In this document: piece after piece, positions 18,639-27,151 of the stretch
How positions within the stretch are numbered: the stretch's first letter is position 1
Layout of the letters: the number at the start of each line of letters is the position of its first letter
DNA from: Pseudovibrio sp000156235
Lineage (GTDB): Bacteria; Pseudomonadota; Alphaproteobacteria; Rhizobiales; Stappiaceae
DNA: 64,000 nt
Reading direction: 5' to 3'
Assembly (NCBI RefSeq): GCF_000156235.1
Contig: NZ_DS996806.1
Location: 434,001 to 498,000, forward strand
Made by a program: the position numbers and the translations under genes
The notes under the pieces: generated by a model
The model's input: the letters and a program-made list of their open reading frames with translations, nothing else
Told to the model about the DNA's origin: nothing
Databases searched by the model: none

Positions 18639-19745
18639 TTATTGATCTGCTGCGTGGCAGCTGAAGGTGATTTCAGAGCTGGCAGGATCGTAGAAGTAGT
18701 TGCAGTTCTGGAAGAAGAGCTGGCCGCTGTTGAAGAACAGGGCACTGCCTGCTGGGTGGTTCAAAGACCATCTGGCGGATTGGCCGAGTGGCTGATCTGT
18801 TCCGTAGGAGAGATTGGTGAGGGGTGTTTTGCTCTCTGGGTTGGCGAAGAGTTGAAAGTCGTAGGCTGATGTATCGATTTTTGACTTTGAAGTGCCTTCT
18901 GTGCAGCACGGGGCTGAGCGGTTGGAAACTGAGAGGATACCGTAGCTGATGCCTGTGTCCGGCAAGAAGCGGACTGGTTGTGGGGCGTCTGTTGGGAAGA
19001 CCGGTTTGCCGGTGGTTTTGTTACGCAATGCAAAGGCCAGCTCTGGTGTTATGAGCGTTTCTGTGCCGTCAGTTGGCTTTGAAAGTGGCACGGTGATGGT
19101 TTGCCCGAGGTTGGGCAGCGGGTTCTTGGGTGAGGCGAGATAGACATCGAGGGCAGGGCTGCCCGCTTTGACGCTGCTCAACGCATAGTTTTGCTGCGGG
19201 AGCGGTTTACCGTCGGTGTCGACAAGGTTCAGAAAGGGATTGTTGGTGGCGTTGCTGTCATCGTCTTTCTGAGAAAAGCTGCTGGCCTGATCAAAGCCGA
19301 CACCCATCATGTAGACTTGCGGGTTGAGGGTGCAGCCTTCGGGCGGTGTGCTGGAGCAATTGGGTGTCTTACCTGCCGGACACCGCTGCACGGCGGCGTA
19401 AACCGGGAAGTCTTTCAGGTGTTTGGTTGGCGGCTCGCCAATGGTGCCGAAGGAAAGATCTCTTTTGACGATGTATCCGGCATAACTGTTGCCCGAACTG
19501 GAGTATCCGAAGGGAACGCATGTGCCTCCGGACTTTTCGTCCTTTGTGGGTGTAAAGAATTTAGCTGAGCCGACGATGCCGGTCGAACCAGTGTCCATGA
19601 CAAAGTAGGAGTGCTTGCCATCCGGGCGGTGCAGCTCCAGCTGGAAGTAGGCGCCAACTTTCTTGGCTGTGATGGGCTGCTCCTGCGCGTAGGCAGCTGA
19701 GCATAAGAGGATGCTTGCGGTCAGTAGTGAGAGTGCATTCTGCAT
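18639..19745 (-). CDS. secreted pepsin-like (bilobal aspartic protease-fold) protein
   Basis: The 368-residue product starts with a clear signal peptide (to SAAYA, residue ~20). The mature part has two DTG motifs, DTGSTG at residue 51 and DTGISYG at 263, about 212 apart, close to the 183-residue spacing of pepsin. Between them lie a flap-like stretch (FGYSSSGNSYAGYIVKRDLSFG, 79-100) and MMGVGFDQ (146-152), which resembles the pepsin G(I/L)xGLG(F/Y) segment. At least seven cysteines suggest disulfides. Family A1 proteases are mainly eukaryotic, with few bacterial members. The second motif has Ile where Ser/Thr is usual, so activity is uncertain. AAAAGGAGA before ATG 19745 is a strong ribosome site. 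Confidence 0.68.
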   Translation of the reverse strand: MQNALSLLTASILLCSAAYAQEQPITAKKVGAYFQLELHRPDGKHSYFVMDTGSTGIVGSAKFFTPTKDEKSGGTCVPFGYSSSGNSYAGYIVKRDLSFGTIGEPPTKHLKDFPVYAAVQRCPAGKTPNCSSTPPEGCTLNPQVYMMGVGFDQASSFSQKDDDSNATNNPFLNLVDTDGKPLPQQNYALSSVKAGSPALDVYLASPKNPLPNLGQTITVPLSKPTDGTETLITPELAFALRNKTTGKPVFPTDAPQPVRFLPDTGISYGILSVSNRSAPCCTEGTSKSKIDTSAYDFQLFANPESKTPLTNLSYGTDQPLGQSARWSLNHPAGSALFFNSGQLFFQNCNYFYDPASSEITFSCHAADQ

Positions 19746-19854
19746 GACTATCTCCTTTTCAGTGAGGGTAAGCTGGGAAAGGAGAATGTTGTCTTGCGAC
19801 GGGGTCTCTCAGATTTGGGGGAGCTCTATGCAGTTTGAAGGGGCCTTAAACGCA

Positions 19855-19880
19855 AAAAGGGTGCCCGGAGGCACCCTTTT
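19855..19880 (-). terminator. icd terminator
   Basis: A perfect AAAAGGGTGCC / GGCACCCTTTT stem with loop CGGA lies immediately downstream of the leftward icd gene. T-runs lie on both strands. Confidence 0.9.
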
Positions 19881-19903
19881 CGAAAATCCAGCAGAGGCTG
19901 AGC

Positions 19904-21121
19904 TTATGCAGCTGCCATTGCTTTCTGAAGGTTTTCGTCGACTTTGTCGAGGAAGCCAGTTGTGGTGAGCCACTTCTGGTCTGGACCTACGAGCAGGGCC
20001 AGATCTTTGGTCATGTGACCGCTTTCAACTGTGTCGATACATACCTGCTCAAGAGTTTCAGCAAACTTCTTCAGCTCAGCGTTGTCGTCCAGTTTCGCAC
20101 GGTGAGCCAGACCACGGGTCCATGCAAAGATAGATGCGATGGAGTTTGTGGAGGTCTCTTCACCCTTCTGGTGCTGACGGTAGTGACGGGTTACGGTGCC
20201 GTGTGCAGCTTCAGCTTCAACGGTGCGTCCGTCTGGCGACATCAGAACGGAAGTCATCAGGCCGAGGGAACCGAAGCCCTGTGCAACGGTGTCAGACTGC
20301 ACGTCGCCGTCGTAGTTCTTACATGCCCAAACGTAGCCGCCGGACCACTTCATTGCAGCTGCAACCATGTCGTCGATGAGACGGTGCTCGTACCAGATTT
20401 TTTCTGCTTCAAACTTCTCTTTGAACTCAGCTTCGTAGACTTCCTGGAAGATGTCTTTGAAGCGACCATCGTATGCTTTCATGATGGTGTTCTTAGTGGA
20501 GAGGTAGCAAGGAACCTTACGGCCCAGAGCGTAGTTCATGGATGCGCGAGCAAAGTCACGGATGGAATCATCCAGGTTGTACATTGCCATTGCAACGCCG
20601 GAGGATGGTGCGTCGAATACTTCGTGTTCGATCTCGGTGCCATCTTCGCCAACGAACTTAACAGTCAGTTTGCCTTTGCCAGGGAATTTGAAGTCAGTCG
20701 CGCGGTACTGGTCACCAAATGCGTGACGGCCAACGATGATTGGCTGAGTCCAACCTGGAACCAGACGTGGAACGTTGGACATGATGATTGGTTCACGGAA
20801 GATAACGCCGCCCAGGATGTTACGGATGGTGCCGTTTGGAGAGCGGTACATGCGCTTCAGGTCGAATTCTTCAACGCGTGCTTCGTCCGGAGTGATGGTG
20901 GCACACTTAACGCCAACGCCGTATTTCTTGATCGCTTCAGCAGCGTCAACGGTGATCTGGTCATCAGTTGCATCACGAGACTCGATACCGAGATCGTAGT
21001 ACTTCAGGTCGATGTCCAGATAAGGATGGATCAGCTTGTCCTTGATGAACTGCCAAATGATGCGGGTCATCTCATCGCCGTCGAGCTCGACGACTGGATT
21101 TTCTACCTTGATCTTCGCCAT
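19904..21121 (-). CDS. icd: NADP-dependent isocitrate dehydrogenase
   Basis: This TCA-cycle enzyme converts isocitrate to 2-oxoglutarate and CO2 with NADPH production. The 405-residue protein is of the eukaryote-like homodimeric type: MAKIKVENPVVELDGDEMTRI at the start, CATITPDEARVEEF, MYRSPNGTIRNILGGVIFREPI, and AHGTVTRHYRQHQKGEETSTN for NADP binding. ATG 21121 is the only sensible start. Transcription is leftward with its own terminator. Icd lying near recA-alaS is a familiar order in Rhizobiales. Confidence 0.98.
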   Translation of the reverse strand: MAKIKVENPVVELDGDEMTRIIWQFIKDKLIHPYLDIDLKYYDLGIESRDATDDQITVDAAEAIKKYGVGVKCATITPDEARVEEFDLKRMYRSPNGTIRNILGGVIFREPIIMSNVPRLVPGWTQPIIVGRHAFGDQYRATDFKFPGKGKLTVKFVGEDGTEIEHEVFDAPSSGVAMAMYNLDDSIRDFARASMNYALGRKVPCYLSTKNTIMKAYDGRFKDIFQEVYEAEFKEKFEAEKIWYEHRLIDDMVAAAMKWSGGYVWACKNYDGDVQSDTVAQGFGSLGLMTSVLMSPDGRTVEAEAAHGTVTRHYRQHQKGEETSTNSIASIFAWTRGLAHRAKLDDNAELKKFAETLEQVCIDTVESGHMTKDLALLVGPDQKWLTTTGFLDKVDENLQKAMAAA

Positions 21122-21582
21122 ATTAGTAGACCTCGTGTTTATTAGGTACGTGACAATGGAGCCGGTTAAGGCTCAAGTTGCCATGTGTATACACATGTGC
21201 GCAATTTAATGCCAGTGGAAATCTGCGGTTGGAGTGCCAGTAATACCAAATTCGTATGCCGCACTGAAGTGGTTGCCGCTAACAATTTGCTATTTCAACT
21301 GTATTTGCGCTCAACGATGGTTTGAATTGCTGTCTATAATTCCGCAGTCCCTCTTTCTTTTCGGGGAGTGATTGTCGGAGATTCTCGTGAGAGGCTGGGA
21401 ACTGATTGTTCCGATATCCCAAGATGTTATCCACTAAGAGTTGTGTTTGCGTAGTTTGCTCTTAACTCTCAAAACATATCCAATTACTCTGACCATTAGA
21501 TGGCGCCATAATTGGGACGCGAGCATTTTGTAGAGCGCGCAGGAGTCGGTTGCTGCGTTCTTTAGCTTAGGAGTTAGGGAAG
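21122..21582. promoter_or_regulatory. divergent promoter region icd / fabF-type gene
   Basis: This 461-bp gap lies between two divergent genes. It contains a perfect 16-bp palindrome, CATGTGTATACACATG at 21182-21197, about 60 bp before the icd start. That position suits an operator overlapping the icd promoter. The rest shows no gene or obvious structure. Confidence 0.55.
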
Positions 21583-22845
21583 ATGCGGATTGTTGTAACC
21601 GGTATGGGGGTGGTTTCACCCCTGGGTGTTGGGATCAACCCGTTTTGGGAGCGTCTGGTAGCTTCCAGAAGCGGTATTCGCGCTCTTACCAGATTTGATG
21701 GAAGTGAGCAGGCTTGCCAGGTGGCAGGGCAGGTTCCCTCCATTGATGAAGATGAATTTGGCTTCGATGCCAGTGTGGCCATTCCTTTCAAAGACCAGAA
21801 GAAGATGGATCTGTTCATCCATTATGCTCTGGTTGCAGCCAAGGAAGCTGTTGACCAGGCTGGCTGGTATCCGGAAACGGATGAAGACAAGGAAGCCACG
21901 GCCACTATTATTGCCTCTGGTGTTGGCGGGTTCCCTGCCATGACCGGAGCCACACGCACCGTGGAGACCAAAGGCCCGCGGCGGCTCTCTCCGTTTATTG
22001 TGCCAAGCTTTCTGGCAAACCTTGCAGCTGGGCAGGTATCAATTGCCAACGGGTTTAAAGGCCCGCTGGGAACACCTGTGACGGCTTGTGCGGCCAGTGT
22101 GCAGGCGATTGGTGATGCGGTTCGCATGATCAAGAGTGGTGAAGCCGATGTGGCACTCGCCGGTGGAGCTGAAGCTTGCATCGATGCGGTGTCGTTTGCT
22201 GGCTTTTCTGCTGCGCGTGCACTTTCCAGTGGCTTTAATGAAGAACCGCACAAAGCCTCCCGTCCATTTGACAGGAATCGCGATGGGTTCGTGATGGGTG
22301 AAGGAGCTGCGATGCTGGTGATTGAGCGGTTGGACCATGCGCTTGAGCGTGGTGCTACGCCACTTGCTGAAATCCTTGGATATGGCACCTCGGCCGATGC
22401 GCATCATGTGACGGCTTCTCCGCCGGATGGCGCGGGTGGTCAGGCTGCTATGCGTAAGGCGCTGAAGCAGGCCGGGATCAATCCCGATGACATTGACTAC
22501 ATCAATGCGCACAGCACCTCGACACCGGTTGGAGATGCGGCAGAGATTGCTGGCATTCAGGCTGTGTTTGGAGATCGCGGAAAAGATCTGGCTATTTCTT
22601 CTACCAAATCTGCCACCGGCCACCTTCTGGGTGCAGCTGGTGCGATTGAGGCGATTGCCTCCATCATGGCTTTGAGGGAAGGGGTGCTTCCACCAACACT
22701 AAATCTAGAAGAGCCGGATGAGGCGGCGTCTCAGTTTGAGTTGGTGGCCAATGAATCCAAGGAAAAGGACCTCAAATACGTCATGTCCAATGGCTTTGGA
22801 TTTGGGGGCGTGAATGCCTCTGTCATTTTTGGGAAGCCAGGCTGA
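21583..22845 (+). CDS. fabF: beta-ketoacyl-ACP synthase II (FabF-type)
   Basis: KAS II condenses malonyl-ACP with a growing acyl-ACP in fatty-acid synthesis. The 420-residue product has the full active-site set: Cys169 in TACAASVQA, His310 in NAHSTSTPVGD, and Lys342 and His347 in TKSATGHLLGAAGA. It also has the C-terminal GFGFGGVNAS. It stands alone, without acpP or fabD/G beside it. It may therefore be an accessory synthase (for example for long-chain or lipid-A acyl chains) rather than the main fabF. A GGAGTTAGGGAAG ribosome region precedes ATG 21583. Confidence 0.9.
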   Translation: MRIVVTGMGVVSPLGVGINPFWERLVASRSGIRALTRFDGSEQACQVAGQVPSIDEDEFGFDASVAIPFKDQKKMDLFIHYALVAAKEAVDQAGWYPETDEDKEATATIIASGVGGFPAMTGATRTVETKGPRRLSPFIVPSFLANLAAGQVSIANGFKGPLGTPVTACAASVQAIGDAVRMIKSGEADVALAGGAEACIDAVSFAGFSAARALSSGFNEEPHKASRPFDRNRDGFVMGEGAAMLVIERLDHALERGATPLAEILGYGTSADAHHVTASPPDGAGGQAAMRKALKQAGINPDDIDYINAHSTSTPVGDAAEIAGIQAVFGDRGKDLAISSTKSATGHLLGAAGAIEAIASIMALREGVLPPTLNLEEPDEAASQFELVANESKEKDLKYVMSNGFGFGGVNASVIFGKPG

Positions 22846-23174
22846 GGATTAAAGCAGGTTGCCATTCTGCGGAAACTACGAGTTGCTTTAATCCCCTGTT
22901 CAAGCGCTGCCTTAGTGGCTCAATAGCCATCTGATGTGGGCTGTGCGATATGGAGAGGGTAGAAGTTTTGGGAAAGGCTCAGAGATCTTCTGAGCCTTTT
23001 TCTTTTTGCCACATTGGTCGATTAAGCGCGCTTAATCAGCTTAAAACGGCTCATGGTTCTTGCTGTTTTATCAAGCTGGTTTAGGTATTACTTATATACG
23101 CATTCTGTTTTGAAGGTCCTGTTCATCCTTCACAGCTATGCTCATCGTTTACGTAGATATTGAAAGTCTGATTG
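22846..23174. other. intergenic region with a terminator and an 18-bp palindrome
   Basis: After the fabF-type gene there is a strong terminator at 22973-23003 (AAGGCTCAGA / TCTGAGCCTT, then T's). It is followed by a perfect 18-bp palindrome GATTAAGCGCGCTTAATC at 23020-23037, about 140 bp before the next gene. I see no coding frame. Confidence 0.7.
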
Positions 23175-23765
23175 ATGCTCAGTCGATTGAATAACAAGCA
23201 TTATGCTTTGATCACCGTTCTCCTGCTCGTCCTTACAGCCGTCATTCTTCTTGCCATGGGGCGCGAGCCGATCTGTAAGTGCGGGGAGATCAAGCTTTGG
23301 ACGTGGGACGTCAACAGTTCGGACAACAGCCAGCATATTGCTGATTGGTACACGCCTTCGCACATCATTCATGGCATGCTGTTTTATGCGCTGTTCTGGT
23401 GGATGGGACGGTTGTTTATGGGCGGTGCCGGTTGGCCGATGGGCTTCCGTCTGGTGCTGTCTATTATTGTAGAAGCGGCCTGGGAGATCGTTGAGAACTC
23501 CAGCTTCATCATCAATCGCTACCGGGAAGCGACGATTGCGCTGGATTACTTCGGCGACAGCGTTCTCAACTCCGTCTTCGATATTATCTGGATGATCTTC
23601 GGCTTCTGGCTTGCGGCTCGTTTGCCGGTGTGGCTGACAGTTGTACTGATCCTTGCGATGGAGCTGATTGTTGGCTCGATCATCCGGGATAACCTGACCC
23701 TCAATGTGATCATGCTGGTCTATCCGTTGGATGCGATCCGCGAATGGCAGATGCAAGCCTACTGA
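23175..23765 (+). CDS. DUF2585 / UPF0314 family membrane protein
   Basis: This 196-residue integral membrane protein is of a family conserved in Rhizobiales and named only as DUF2585 (UPF0314). Recognisable features are the short Cys pair CKC after the first helix, WYTPSHIIHGMLFY, EAAWEIVENSSFIINRYREATIALDYFGDS, and about five membrane segments. The WExxENSxxxxxRYR pattern is the family's hallmark. No function is established. I use ATG 23175 rather than the adjoining TTG. Transcription is monocistronic and ends at the next terminator. Confidence 0.85.
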   Translation: MLSRLNNKHYALITVLLLVLTAVILLAMGREPICKCGEIKLWTWDVNSSDNSQHIADWYTPSHIIHGMLFYALFWWMGRLFMGGAGWPMGFRLVLSIIVEAAWEIVENSSFIINRYREATIALDYFGDSVLNSVFDIIWMIFGFWLAARLPVWLTVVLILAMELIVGSIIRDNLTLNVIMLVYPLDAIREWQMQAY

Positions 23766-23774
23766 TCTACATAC

Positions 23775-23812
23775 AAAAGTGCCGCGCTCATGGATGATTG
23801 TGCGGCACTTTT
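23775..23812. terminator. bidirectional terminator between the DUF2585 and HdeD-like genes
   Basis: An 11-bp stem AAAAGTGCCGC / GCGGCACTTTT is flanked by A and T runs and lies between two convergent genes. Confidence 0.85.
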
Positions 23813-23855
23813 GTTTTTGAACTTAAGCTGTCGATGATCGCTTGAAGTGTTCGCC

Positions 23856-24440
23856 CTACTGCTTTTTGTGAGCTGCAAGAGCGATGGCAACATAACTCCA
23901 GCCGTTGAACATGATCGAGATGCCGGCCACGAGGCCGAGTGCCCATGCTGTTGAGCCGGGGAAGTCGAGCAGGATCATCAGGCCTGCGCCAATTGCTATG
24001 ATACCGGACGCGAGGATCCAGCCCCAACTGCTGTGGGGGCGTAGGCGGAAGGAGAACATGGCTTGTGCGATGCCCTGTGCGATGAAGACAACCGAGAGCA
24101 CCAGTGTGAGTGCTTCTGTTCCCGCTACGGGGTTGTAGTAGATTGCGATACCGCCAACCAGTGCGATGATGCCGATGAGGGATTGCCAGAGGAAGCCTCC
24201 CCATTCTTTCACCTGCATGGCATGCCAGAGTTGAAGAACCCCGACGACGATTAAAACCAGTCCGATAACCAGTGCTACTGCGATGGAGGACGCGTATGGT
24301 ATGACCAACACAATCGTACCACCAATCACCATCAATACGCCGAGCACCAGGAATTTCCACCAGTTGTCACGCACTAACTGCGTGAGATCCGGGACATTTG
24401 GAGGCGGGGTGCCACCTGTGTTGGGTTCTTGTCCAGGCAT
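23856..24440 (-). CDS. HdeD-family (DUF308) membrane protein
   Basis: The 194-residue protein has six hydrophobic helices in three two-helix repeats. Each repeat has the DUF308 pattern of a glycine-rich segment followed by a helix (GVLMVIGGTIVLVIPYASSIAVALVIG, SLIGIIALVGGIAIYYNPV and ASGIIAIGAGLMILLDFP). HdeD in enteric bacteria is an acid-stress membrane protein, and in alphaproteobacteria the role is unknown. I choose ATG 24440, preceded at a long spacing by AAGGAGA. ATG 24476 has no ribosome site. The N terminus is proline-rich and cytoplasmic. Confidence 0.82.
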   Translation of the reverse strand: MPGQEPNTGGTPPPNVPDLTQLVRDNWWKFLVLGVLMVIGGTIVLVIPYASSIAVALVIGLVLIVVGVLQLWHAMQVKEWGGFLWQSLIGIIALVGGIAIYYNPVAGTEALTLVLSVVFIAQGIAQAMFSFRLRPHSSWGWILASGIIAIGAGLMILLDFPGSTAWALGLVAGISIMFNGWSYVAIALAAHKKQ

Positions 24441-24734
24441 AGTCGTCGGGGTCTCCTTCGTAGAGGGTCGGGCCATTCAGAGGCTGCATTGAAACGGCTA
24501 ACTCTCTAGGTAACAGCAAAACACAGCTTTACTCTTGATTGAATTCGCCGAATTTTACCCTCTTTAGGTGACTAGTCAGAGCTCTCACACGATTTCGCAG
24601 GACTGAGGTGCTGGTGGTGAGTTATCGCCGCTGGAAAACCTCAGGCTAATCCTGATGGGATTTTGTGTTTCTTCAGGGCCATTCTGGCGCAAACTGCTCT
24701 GGTAATTTTCAGTCTGATCGGCTAGAGGATCGGC

Positions 24735-25505
24735 ATGTCTGAAAGCACTCCTGAAACAAACACCGCCATTCCTCCTGTTGTGGTTCTTTGTGAGCCTCAA
24801 CTTGGCGAAAACATCGGCATGGTTGCCCGTGCGATGGCCAACTTTGGCCTGCACGATCTGCGCCTGATCAACCCGCGTGATGGTTGGCCGAGTGAAAAAG
24901 CGCGCTCTGCTTCCAGCCGGGCTCATCATGTGATTGATGCTGCTCGGGTTTTTGACAGTGTGGAAGAAGCTGTTGCTGATCTGAAACTGGTTTTTGCGAC
25001 GACGGCGCGCAGCCGCGATATTCCAAAGCCGGTTGTTGGGCCTGATGAAGCTGCCAACGAGAGTGTGGCTCAGGGTCTGCGTGGCATTCCATCCGGTTAC
25101 CTGTTTGGCCGTGAACGCTGGGGCCTGAACAATGACGAAGTGGCGCTTGCGAACAAGATCGTGACGTTGCCGGTTGATCCGACCTATGCTTCTCTGAATA
25201 TCGCTCAGGCTGTTTTGGTATGTGCCTATGAATGGCGCCGTGTCGCGACAGCGGGTGCATTGCCTTTCTCATTGGATGATTATGAGGGAGAGCCTGCAAC
25301 TCAAGAATCCATTCAGCGGATGTTTGATCATCTGGAGTCAGGCCTGGACGCGCGTGGTTTCTTCCGTCCTGTCGAAAAAAAGCCAGTCACAATTCGTAGG
25401 TTGCGCAACATCTTTCAGAAAGCAGATCTCACCGATAATGAAGTGCGCATTATGCGTGGCGTGATTTCCTGCTTCGAAAAGTATGGTGTGAAGGATCAAG
25501 ACTGA
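24735..25505 (+). CDS. TrmJ/SpoU-type RNA 2'-O-methyltransferase
   Basis: This SPOUT-fold methyltransferase is of the TrmJ (TrMet Xm32) group, which methylates ribose 2'-OH of tRNA with S-adenosylmethionine. Motifs seen are CEPQLGENIGMVARAMANFG (residues ~19-38), GYLFGRERWGLNNDEV (motif 2) and TYASLNIAQAVLVCAYE (motif 3). The C-terminal extension (residues ~185-256) is typical of TrmJ. The stop overlaps the start of murI (TGATG), so the two are co-translated. The exact RNA target is an inference, so no symbol is assigned. Confidence 0.88.
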   Translation: MSESTPETNTAIPPVVVLCEPQLGENIGMVARAMANFGLHDLRLINPRDGWPSEKARSASSRAHHVIDAARVFDSVEEAVADLKLVFATTARSRDIPKPVVGPDEAANESVAQGLRGIPSGYLFGRERWGLNNDEVALANKIVTLPVDPTYASLNIAQAVLVCAYEWRRVATAGALPFSLDDYEGEPATQESIQRMFDHLESGLDARGFFRPVEKKPVTIRRLRNIFQKADLTDNEVRIMRGVISCFEKYGVKDQD

Positions 25506-26278
25506 TGTTGAACGGCTCTCCGGTTGTTCCGTTTCAGCCCCTGCATATGGAGCCAGATGTGTCTGGCCGTGTGCTGGTGCTGGATAGTGGTGTCGGAGGG
25601 CTTTCTGTTCAACGTGAGATCAAGCGGGCGTTGCCTGATGCGGGGCTGCTTTATCTAGCGGACCGGGCGGCATTCCCCTATGGAGACTGGGAGGCGGATG
25701 CTCTTCGGGATCATATTGCTTCTCTGGTGAACTCCGTGAGTGATGTATGGCAGCCGAGTGCTGTTGTGGTGGCGTGCAACACGGCTTCTACGCTGGTGCT
25801 CCAGCGCTTGCGGGAGTTCCTTGACGTGCCTGTGGTGGGCACGGTGCCTGCGATCAAACCAGCTGCGCAGAAGACGAAATCTGGTGTGTTTGCGGTGTTG
25901 GCGACGCCGGGGACCGTGAAGCGCGATTACACGCAGGATCTCATCATTGACTTTGCCCCGGAGCACCATATCGCTCTGGTTGGTGCCACTGGCCTTGCCG
26001 CGTTGGCGGAAGATAAGCTGGCTAGTCGCGCCGTCGATCTTGATCGTCTCCGCCACGAAATCGCGCCATGCTTTGTCGAGAAAAGCGGAGAGCGTACGGA
26101 CTGCGTTGTGCTTGGCTGCACGCATTATCCGTTTCTGCAGGAAGAGATGGAACAGGTGGCTCCATGGCCTGTGACCTGGATCGACCCAGCCCCAGCCATT
26201 GCCCGCCGCCTGACGGATGTGCTCGAACGCGATCATGTTGCAGTGGGGTGTGAAGACCTGTTCTTTGTGACCGGTTAA
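25505..26278 (+). CDS. murI: glutamate racemase
   Basis: MurI makes D-glutamate for peptidoglycan. The two catalytic cysteines are clear: Cys91 in VVACNTAST and Cys205 in VVLGCTHYPFL. The N-terminal LVLDSGVGGLSV and ADRAAFPYG segments are also present. The 257-residue length is normal. The ATG shares bases with the stop of the preceding methyltransferase gene, which gives translational coupling. This methyltransferase-murI-rpsD neighbourhood recurs in Rhizobiales. Confidence 0.95.
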   Translation: MLNGSPVVPFQPLHMEPDVSGRVLVLDSGVGGLSVQREIKRALPDAGLLYLADRAAFPYGDWEADALRDHIASLVNSVSDVWQPSAVVVACNTASTLVLQRLREFLDVPVVGTVPAIKPAAQKTKSGVFAVLATPGTVKRDYTQDLIIDFAPEHHIALVGATGLAALAEDKLASRAVDLDRLRHEIAPCFVEKSGERTDCVVLGCTHYPFLQEEMEQVAPWPVTWIDPAPAIARRLTDVLERDHVAVGCEDLFFVTG

Positions 26279-26377
26279 GCTCGCATTAATCACGTATGAG
26301 AGTTGCCTTTCTCATCTGTTGGATGAGGTGCGGTGCCGACTTATGCTGATGGCATTTCTATTATTAAGTGATTTGCC

Positions 26378-27031
26378 ATGTTGAATTCTCTTATTCGCTC
26401 TTACAAAGGGCAGAAGTATTTTCTCCTTGATCCGTACATTGCCCAGCACAATCTCATACAGCTCCGAATATTCGAGGTTCTTACCGGTCTTCTGATCGTA
26501 TCCAACTGTTATCTGGCTTACTCGGGAGCCTATGCGGACGGCACGTTTTTGCCTCCACAGGTGGTGATTGAGCTTATGCAGAGTGTCCTCCCGTTCCTTG
26601 GAGATTTAGCTGCCCAAGCTCAAACACCAAAGCAGCAGGCGCTTGCTGTTGGACAAACGACATTTCTTGGTTTCAGTTTCCTGATTGTGCTTGTCACACC
26701 GGTGCTTGGCGGGCTGGTTATGGATGTTGAGCGCAAGACGCGATTGGCTGTCCCAAAGGTGATGGCGTTCGTCGGGTCCATGGGATACGCCATGTACAAA
26801 ATTCTCAATGCGAGTGAAGTTGTTCTCTTCTCAGAAGGCGGTCAGATCCGGACGCTTGATCTTTCTGAGGCACGGCCTGTTGAACTCGGCAATCGAGGAA
26901 CATTGCTTCAGCCAGACATTATCACTGATGTCATGACGGCTGGCTGGTTTCCCTATGTGGTTCTGGGATTGCTTATCCATGGTTTGGCGTGGATTGCCCA
27001 TAGAGCTTTCATTGCTCTGAGGCTTTTATAG
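26378..27031 (+). CDS. membrane protein of unknown function
   Basis: The 217-residue product has about four hydrophobic segments (roughly 29-48, 92-112, 122-140 and 190-213) and a cytoplasmic-looking start MLNSLIRSYKGQKYF. I recognise no family. The loop between helices 3 and 4 is polar and acidic (SEGGQIRTLDLSEARPVE). It stands alone, 100 bp after murI and 120 bp before the AGCS symporter, in the same direction. There is no strong Shine-Dalgarno, but the hydrophobic profile supports it as a real gene. Confidence 0.65.
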   Translation: MLNSLIRSYKGQKYFLLDPYIAQHNLIQLRIFEVLTGLLIVSNCYLAYSGAYADGTFLPPQVVIELMQSVLPFLGDLAAQAQTPKQQALAVGQTTFLGFSFLIVLVTPVLGGLVMDVERKTRLAVPKVMAFVGSMGYAMYKILNASEVVLFSEGGQIRTLDLSEARPVELGNRGTLLQPDIITDVMTAGWFPYVVLGLLIHGLAWIAHRAFIALRLL

Positions 27032-27151
27032 GTTGCTGGATTGTTGCGGGGCTTGGCGCAAATCCTCTCTTATTTAAGTGGTTGTTCTAGGCGGATCTTG
27101 AATTTGTTTTGATAGCCAGTCGACACCTGCGTATCTGCTGGAGTCGAAGCC

